Shown piece after piece: positions 56,741 through 64,000 of a stretch of 64,000 bases of DNA (positions within the stretch are counted from its first letter, which is position 1; each line of letters opens with the position of its first letter). A program made the position numbers and the translations under genes. The stretch covers positions 429,491,776 to 429,555,775 of the forward strand of contig NC_090442.1 of NCBI RefSeq assembly GCF_031143425.1, in the 5' to 3' direction. This DNA is from Pleurodeles waltl (taxonomy: Eukaryota; Chordata; Amphibia; Caudata; Salamandridae). The notes under the pieces were generated by a model. It did no database searches, was not told the DNA's origin, and saw nothing but the letters and a program-made list of their open reading frames with translations.

Positions 56741-59419
56741 CACTTTGTGAATACACCATGGCAATAAAAAGCCTCACAAGCGCTGCTTCAGTGCGGAGGA
56801 CGAGAAATGCTGGTGCCCCTTCCGGGCTTTGCACAGCCAAAAAGATAGTAAAGAACATTTTTTTTAAAGGAATGATAAAATGCATTTATGAAAACGTGCC
56901 CCTTTGGAATTAAAAGTGAACTATATTTTAAGTGTGTTTGTACTTGTGAGCAGGTAAAGTGTAGTGATTCATAGTGCAAGAGAGACAACTCCTGAATTGG
57001 GCTGATGCAGTGCCCTGAGCTGTATGATGTAGTTGGCAGAAACAAAACTAAACCAAAGCTTTGACTTTAGTTAAAAACTTAAGTTGAATGACGAAGTAGC
57101 AGAACAGTTCATGAAGGCCTCCGATAAAAAGCCCCTATAAGTAAGAATTACAAAAATCAATACTCTGGTGTGACAGCTAAAGCTATCTCAGAGGTTAAAC
57201 CTAAATATCACCTCACTGTAATCGTATGTGACTCAATCCTAACTGAACTCAAACTGCACTGCATTTGTTATCTAAACCCACCCAAAATATGTAACCGGCA
57301 TCTTCATTCAGTCAAAGTTTCTAACGGTGCTCTTCAATGACAAACTGGAATGGCAATGACAGAACGTAAATATAGAATGTGTCAAGTAGAGAATCTAAAA
57401 GCTTGCAGACAAGAGATACAGTCGTTTTCTTTTTATTTATCAAACAAAGCACCACACAGCGCAGTGCCAGCAGAAGGAAGAGTCAAAGAAACTGAAGATA
57501 GCCTGTATTTTTTTCTCGAAGCACTCAATGGTTGTTGACTTCAGTCAAAAAAAGTGATCATTTAGAGAAGGAACAGACTAAGAGTAGGAACTTGTTTAAG
57601 TCGGTTAGATAGGTTACTTAGACACTTCCTTCCAGAAATACATCAGAATTGTCTCATATCACTGGAACCTCCTACACTATTATTCGAATGATTGTACTAC
57701 TGAATATCAGCACGAAGAGTATTGTAGCATACTAATAATGATGACAGACTACGAAAAGAAGAAAATATTGAAAGCTAAGTGCATATAAGGAGGTATAGAT
57801 TTACTGTTCCTAATTCCACATCTACATACCTTCAAGATATATGTACCACATAGGTTAATGTATGTGGACTTAAGTATAGACATTCTAGTCTTACTCACCT
57901 GTCAATATTTTATTTTCGATCTGCAGTCCTTGATATTCTCGCTATTGTTGACTCGATCTACAGAGGGCATACCAGCTCAAACAGGTCTGACTTACAGGGT
58001 TTTGAATAATGTCTATTTGCTTCAGTTATTACTCCGTGAAGGGAGGGGCTGTCTCTGAATTGAGTCAAACCACAATCTTTTCAAATTTAATTGCTCAGAA
58101 TTAAACAACAATGCACCCCCCTCTCGAATATTTTTTATTGGATATGTGGAAATTCAGAAATGAGTCATAAGGAAGAAGGCATGACTACTTACAAAACAAA
58201 CATCAACAAAACCAAGAGGTCTGGCATTAATGAGCTAGCACGTGGAACCAGCATTTGAGGATGCTTGCATTTCAATGTGTTAGAGCACTAAAATTGGAAT
58301 AATGGCTTTGGCAAACCTTTTTTATGAGCAGACAGAGGAGAAAGTACAATAGATTAAAGTCAGTGGAAAAAAAACATGGGGAAATTCGCACAGGGAAAAT
58401 AATGTGAAATAAACTTAAATGGAAAGACGGACAAAATAGGAAAGACATGCAGCGGAAAGAACAGTGAGGAAGACTGACAGGGAAAACATTCAGAATTCAA
58501 CTTTGTGACCCCTGGTCTCACCCCCTAAGCAGAAATCAGAGGCCCCACTTTGGAATTTAGAAACCCACTAATGATGGGCAACGGGGACAGGCTAGAGGTT
58601 GCGCACTGCAAGCCATTGTCCACGGTGCACGTCAAAAATACCGCATGTTGACGCTCAGAGTCTGGCCAGCAAGGCCCCCTGGATTACCCATACGGTTTGC
58701 AGTCGAAGGACGTAGCTTTAAAATTAGCTGTTGGCTTAGGTTTGGAAACAACCTCTCCAAACACAATCCCTGGCACAGTTAAAATGGAGAGGATTACCAT
58801 AACGGCATGATATGTAGTCAACCCCTGCTTCCCAGGTCTTCAAATCATGTTCTATAATGGTGAAGTTGTCATCAAAAGTGTGCTTCAGAGACTGCAACTA
58901 TCCTCTACCAGTCACAGCCAAAATATGTGCACAGCAATGGTTACAATTTAACTTAGGTTGAAATGCTAAAAAAGCCTGCATTTTATATGATTTAAAGAAA
59001 ACATGATGAATAGCAAAAACGACTAGCTGTACCCCTGGATGCAGCTATAGATTTACATATGATTTAAAAAGGATTAAATCTGCATGTGTAAATTTACCTT
59101 TGTGAGTCAAGCTCAGAATGTCCATAAATTATTCTTTGTCTGCCTTGAATGAGGTTAAATAATAAACACTGTAAATACCGGATATAATACACCTTTTCCT
59201 TGTCTTGAGACATTGTTAATGCAGGAACCATTGACTCTGCTTTACGAAGTGTTTTTTTTCTTGCTTAAAAAGTGTTGAAGCTCCCTTAAAACCCCCTTTT
59301 TAGATTACTAAATTTATAAAACGGTATTTTCAGTCTTAAAACAGACATAAAATCGCCTATTTTTAAATAATCAATTATTTGATTTTTAGAGTAAACAACA
59401 CCTTCTTATAAAATAATCA
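56741..59419. other. Low-repeat region with two - strand exon candidates
   Basis: 57973-58054 (82 nt, donor GTATGC, acceptor GACTCAATTCAG) and 59096-59166 (71 nt, acceptor GGTATTTACAG, donor GTAAAT) each have one open frame. Their phases join (two bases left over, then one), and the downstream candidates at 55.8 and 55.03 kb continue on complete codons. This consistency is suggestive but not proof. The rest is AT-rich with no other feature. Confidence 0.25.
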
Positions 59420-62400
59420 AAATATTAAGTACACGTTCGCTCAACACCCAGTTGCAGTTGATTTCCATTCATCCTTATGCGGTATAGTAGCCTTGTAGCC
59501 ACATATCCCTCCTGGGAGGGCCTTGGCCAGTAATAAGTCACAAATCCCCTTCTTTCCTGTCCTGATACCACTCCCATGGCCCCTAAACCCTCATGTGTTT
59601 TTGTGGGCATCTCCGGTCCTCAACCACTGGTTTTGCCTGTATTCCTGTGTCCTGCAATTCTTCCCTCTGGGCATTGAAGGCCGGAGCCAATTCCTGCTGC
59701 CACAGGCATGTAAGCTCTGTCTATTTTGGCTATCACTAGGCTCAGTCTCAGAAGTATCCTCTGTGCATGTGTGAACCCCTTATCATCTACCATATTGAGA
59801 AGGGACAATTTAGGGGTCCGATTTAATCGGCACGCATTAGGGGTCCTGAGTGTCACCACAATTGGTCTTAGAAGGGTCGAAGAACCGCACAGTCCCAGAT
59901 CTTGTGTACAAAGTCACCCACTCCATCTCAGCAGTAAGGGCAGCAGGGACTGGAGGCTCTGTGCATGCGCAACCAGCTATATGCATTGCAAGTACTTGAA
60001 TTGTATAATGTGAAACTGTGCTGTCGCCGCTGCTTCCCTTGGTCCTATCTGGGCCAGCTCCCATTTAGTGTCCTCTAGTTTAGGAAGAAATTGAGTGAAT
60101 GTTGTACTAGGGACTTATAAATTACAGATTTTCAGCTCCTAAGTGGAGAAGGTCCATTGTCAATCCCTCCTCAAAGGGATTGTATTTTGGTTGCTCGGTG
60201 AGAGGGGTGAGGTAAGGTGAAAGCATGTGTCTAGGTTGTTGGTACTGTTAGAATTGTGTGCATTCCAGTCCGAATTTGTCTTCTCTGTGTATGATTTGAC
60301 GTACTTGCCTCTCACAACATGTACGTAGGAACATCCGTCCAGAGAATCCCAAAGTCAGAACCCTTCCAGTGTCATAACCTCTGTCAGGAGAGTACCATGC
60401 CACAAGGGTGTTTTCCGTGTTAACTTCCCCTCCAATGCCAGGTATCTCAGTGCCACCCCCCAAACTCAGAGTGCTGCTTTTGTCAGTGGAGGGACCTGTA
60501 AGGGAAGTTGGCCGTCCTAGATACAGTGAAGAGGAGATTAAGGGGGTCATTCCGACCCTGGCGGTAAATACCGCCAGGGCCGGGGTCCGCGGGAGCACCG
60601 CCAACAGGCTGGTGGTGCTCCTTTGGGCATTCTGACCGCGGCGGTACAGCCGCGGCCAGAAACGGAAAGTCTGCGGTGTACCGCCGACTTTCCGCTGCCC
60701 AGGGGAATCCTCCATGGCGGCGCAGCTTGCTGCGCCGCCATGGGGGATTCCGACCCCCTCACCGCCATCCTGTTCCTGGCGGTTTCAACTGCCAGGAACA
60801 GGATGGCGGTGAGGGGTGTCGTGGGGCCCCTGGGGGCCCCTGCAGTGCCCATGCCAATGGCATGGGCACTGCAGGGGCCCCCGTAAGAGGGCCCCACTTT
60901 GAATTTCAGTGTCTGCTTAGCAGACACTGAAATTCGCGACGGGTGCTACTGCACCCGTCGCACACCTTCCACTCCGCCGGCTCCATTCGGATCCGGCTTC
61001 CTCGTAGAAGGGTGTTTCCCACTGGGCTGGCGGGCGGCCTTTTGGCGGTCGCCCGCCAGCCCAGTGGGAAACCCAGAATGACCGCCGCGGTCTTTTGACC
61101 GCAGTACGGTCTTCTGGCGGTTCCCGCTTGGCGGGCGGCGGGCTTGGAATGACCCCCTAAGTGTCCCTGAACCAGCTGTCCACTTTATAGGCTAGGTTGT
61201 TCTCCACACCATAGATCCTTTTGTTTATCACAGGCAGGTTAGAGGCCCTAAAGTACGATAATAGGTTGACCATCACCAAGCCACCATCATAGGTGAACTT
61301 GTAGTTCTTGCTGAATGCCATCGGTTGGGGCTCTCCTCTCCATATAAATGAGTTGAGAGCTGGTTGGAAGGGCATTACGATCGCTGCAGAGATGTAACAA
61401 TGGTGATTTGGGGTCATGCACAGTAATTTATGGAGGATCATCATTTGCACTAATGCAATTCCCTCAATATTGAAGGTGGCAGTGAAGGCTACCTCTGGAG
61501 GTAGCCCTGCGTAACCATTAATAGGGACATGAGATTGCCCATTTTTGTTTGTGTCTATATGGCCTGGACATGGACAACTAGGTATGAGAAGCCAGTAGCT
61601 GTGACCATCAACCCAGCAGTTTGAGCCCACTCCCCCATACGCTTTGGTGGACTTATGTGCCACAGCCTCATTTTTCACCAGGTGACCCTAAGTTCAGAAA
61701 AGCATCCACATGTGTCAAGGATGGTACTAACTCTTGGGATAGATGTAGGAGGATCTCCTAGTTAGATCATACACCTGCTGATTTTCGCAGGTGGCAGGCC
61801 ACCTGAAGACTTGTAGGCATGGGTCTGCATGGAGACCAAAGGCAAAATGTGGGTAGTAGGGTGAAAAGGGCACCCCTGTCATGTCCCTCATTCCATCCCC
61901 CGCCCCTCCACGACTTGGATCTGGCATGTGGCTCAGCATATAAGAGCTGGTCATTGGATAGAAACTCAGTCAAAGCCTTTATCGAAGTCTATAAACATCA
62001 CCACCAAGGGCTTTTTTAGAAGTTGGGCAGCTTTCAGTGTGTTGTGTAGATGACAATATTGTGACATGTTGAACTGGATGGCATGAAGCCACTTTTATTT
62101 TTGTGAGCATGGTCTGTGATAACCATGAGGAGGCATGTCACCAGTATTTTGGTGAATATTTTGGAAATGGGCCCGTATGAGGAGCAAAGGTGAGGGGGCG
62201 GTCCACTGTGATGACGGTACTATCAGTGACTCCTCCAAGTCGTGTGGAGCTCACCCAGTCTTTGGGCCTCAGAATATATATTTATTAAGGGCTGTGTAAG
62301 AATGTCCGGTTGGCAGCTAAAAAATTACCCGTGGAGGCCATTAGGGCCTGGACTTTTCCCCCTGGGGAGTTTGCAGATGGACACAACTTTCTCATTGGCT

Positions 62401-62760
62401 CTGGGCAGGTCGGCAAGGGTGAGATGCTGGTCAGCTGCTATTCGCGCAGCTGGAGGTTGAAAAGATACCTGCCACTTTCATGGGGCCCTTCTGAACTTGA
62501 GCATAAAGTGTGACACAATACTTTGTGAATGTGTTTGCTATTTCGCCTGCAGTTGTATCTAGGGCACTCCAGTCATCCTCAATTTGTGTCATTTGGTTGT
62601 GTTTGTTGGATGCTTAGCCCAGCCTGAGCAATGGCTTGCCGGTCTTGTGAACATGTTCGTACAAGCACTTTGACGAAGCCTACCAGAGCTTTCTGGCCTC
62701 ATATATTAGTGGTTGCCCAAACCCTAGAGTTGCTCTCCGAGCTTGTGAAGTGCCTCAGCC
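59420..62760 (-). mobile_element. Decayed antisense L1, reverse transcriptase and C-terminal region
   Basis: Read on the - strand from about 62500, the sequence encodes L-P-R-G-K-S-P-G-P-N-G-L, the entry to the L1 RT domain. The 61.9-62.0 kb region fits the aspartate-containing palm and the Q-G-C-P-L-S-P-like block in several frames (G-V-P-F-S-P). 61157-61678 encodes the region after RT with N-S-F-I-W-R-G and Y-D-G-G-L-V-M-V-N-L. Frames change often, so no protein can be made. The MITE at 60542 split it. The low-coordinate boundary is uncertain; 59.42-60.24 kb may be L1 3' sequence or something else. Confidence 0.65.
60542..61157. mobile_element. Hairpin-chain MITE, copy 2 (inverted)
   Basis: GGGGGTCATTCCGACCC at the left and TTGGAATGACCCCC at the right are inverted ends, and TAA is duplicated (60539-60541 and 61158-61160). 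It is the reverse complement of 33504-34109, with the same order of GC-rich hairpins. These include 60755-60816 (26 bp perfect stem), 60901-60935 (16 bp stem, 3-base loop) and 61014-61072 (23 bp stem). It sits inside the antisense L1, so it is younger than that L1. Confidence 0.9.
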
Positions 62761-63475
62761 ATGGCCATAAAACAGTCTTAATCAGTGGACAACTATAATA
62801 AAATTAGGCCTGAGCGAAATTTGTGTAACTTCAGTTGCACAATTAAGCAAAATGCCGTCAGACAATGTTGAAATTGTTACACGAAAAGCAGGCTTGTCAT
62901 TTTTGCATCACGTGTCCTCATGTCCACTATTCGTGCACATTGGGTGTTAAAAAAAGAAAGCAAATGGGCACATGACACAATTCACATTTGGTTCATTTGC
63001 ATTTTTCTGCGTTCCAGTAATAGGATTTTTACCTCAAAGAACCCCTAATTACACAACGTGGCATAACAGCGTAATACAAGGCATTTCTGGTAACAATTGT
63101 AAAGTGAAATGCAGGAAATTATGAAAGATTACATCAGTGTACACTACATTTCTCCCAGTACTAATACACGTGACCCCTAATTCTATTTCATGGTTTAGGA
63201 CTGGTTTAAGACGTTTAAGTTTGTCTTAAGCCAAGACAAAACTTCAGCAATTCAGGCCCTAACTGCTGCAGCTCATTCTCAGACCTCTGTAAACTGTTCA
63301 TACTTTGAATTCACACCAAATTATCACTTATATCCAACATAACTCTCAAATACAAAGATAATTGCAAATAGATAAAGAAAACAAGACAATAATACCAAAT
63401 GTCCAAGCAAAAATTAGTACATGATTAAGTCTAGGCACGAGTGATTTAACAAACAGAAATACAATTTACTGGTTT
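62761..63475. other. No gene seen
   Basis: AT-rich spacer at the right side of the window. Confidence 0.4.
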
Positions 63476-63646
63476 CTAAGTAGCAAGAGGTCTTTTATTT
63501 TGACATACATCTAACTGCGGGTCAATTTCATGAGCAGCACAGTGGTTATGGCAGTAGGATGCCCGCTGAAGGAAAGTGCTATCCAGCTGAATGGCATTTT
63601 TGCACGTTCCACACTTCAATTTCTTAAGACAATGTGATAAGTGATG
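63476..63646 (-). pseudogene. Cys/His-rich C-terminal coding fragment
   Basis: A - strand frame of 56 codons ends at TAG 63476. It contains H-C-L-K-K-L-K-C-G-T-C-K and then Y-C-H-N-H-C-A-A-H, spacings that could bind zinc. A TGA lies just upstream (63647-63649). Such Cys clusters occur near the C-terminus of P-element/THAP-type transposases, but similarity is too short to name it. It could also be a last exon, with CATTGTCTTAAG as a weak acceptor. Confidence 0.3.
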
Positions 63647-63649
63647 TCA

Positions 63650-64000
63650 CAACACAGAGATACAATTTGCGACTACTGTGTTCAATAAAAAGAAGAACTT
63701 CGCCAACACAACTGATGCTCCTTCTCTCACAATGAAGAGCAAAGGGTATCACTGAACTGATGCTTTCAGGTCACAGCACTGAAGGCACAGGCTTCTTGCT
63801 CTGTAAATCCACGCTCATTACAAAAGCAGGTTGAAAATGTGTTGGCAACTTTTTCTCTTGATATTGTTGTGTCTAGAATTATGTAAGAGACTGGCAGAGA
63901 AATATAACCACCTTATGACTCTCAAGTCAGTGATGTCAGATCAACTCTTACCTGGCCAAAAACGATCTATTGACAAAAAACACAAAGAGGATCAATTAGA
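63650..64000. other. Window end, no supported gene
   Basis: A 15-base - strand interval (63952-63966) has a strong acceptor (TTGTGTTTTTTGTCAATAG) and donor (GTAAGA) but is too short to call. Confidence 0.3.

Noticed and set aside
63952..63966. 15-base micro-exon with excellent splice signals
   Set aside because: It is too short for coding evidence, and isolated acceptor-donor pairs occur by chance. Not called.
1..64000. tRNA or rRNA genes and SINEs with tRNA heads
   Set aside because: I looked for A/B-box-like and rRNA-like stretches and saw none convincing. A covariance-model scan would be needed to exclude them.

Overview
This 64 kb window looks like intergenic or intronic DNA from a very large, transposon-filled vertebrate genome. 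The best inference is a urodele amphibian, most likely a salamandrid newt such as Pleurodeles. That rests on my recognition of the repeat families: PIF/Harbinger elements with TTA-type target sites and Myb/SANT-like partner genes, long gypsy-type LTRs, L1 and L2/CR1-like LINEs, and many short palindromic non-autonomous elements. There is no operon structure, and I recognise no intact host gene, rRNA, tRNA or CRISPR array.

Layout. 0.3-4.7 kb: an old, internally deleted LTR retrotransposon with two divergent LTRs and a decayed protease. 4.9-5.6 kb: a palindromic MITE. 6.5-15.2 kb: an almost complete 8.67 kb Harbinger element with matching ends and a TTA duplication. It carries two different Myb/SANT-like genes on the + strand, a transposase gene on the - strand, and several minisatellites. 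16.3-40.9 kb: a probable second Harbinger island. Its transposase exons lie at the left and its Myb-like partner gene, on the - strand, at the right. Nested inside are MITEs, a 0.5 kb tandem duplication, an L1 split by a 2.4 kb solo LTR, an L2/CR1-like LINE, an LTR fragment and an internal duplication of the Myb exon. 42.3-44.8 kb: two inverted copies of a Harbinger-type MITE with internal microsatellites. 45-46.5 kb: two more MITEs. 48.7-50.8 kb: a second solo LTR. 54.5 kb: a 296 bp element with perfect 30 bp inverted ends. 59.4-62.8 kb: a decayed antisense L1 with a hairpin-rich MITE inserted in it.

The least repetitive DNA lies at 41-64 kb. It holds several exon-like intervals with good splice signals, mostly on the - strand (47.75-47.95, 43.59-43.80 and 41.64-41.77 kb are the strongest). 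They may belong to a host gene with short exons and long introns. I do not recognise the protein, and chance cannot be excluded.

The most unusual signals are three. First, a MITE family built as a chain of about a dozen separate hairpins; two copies in the window differ by paired changes in both arms of the same stems. Second, a Harbinger element with two distinct Myb-like genes. Third, a copied Myb exon lying between two 157 bp direct repeats.
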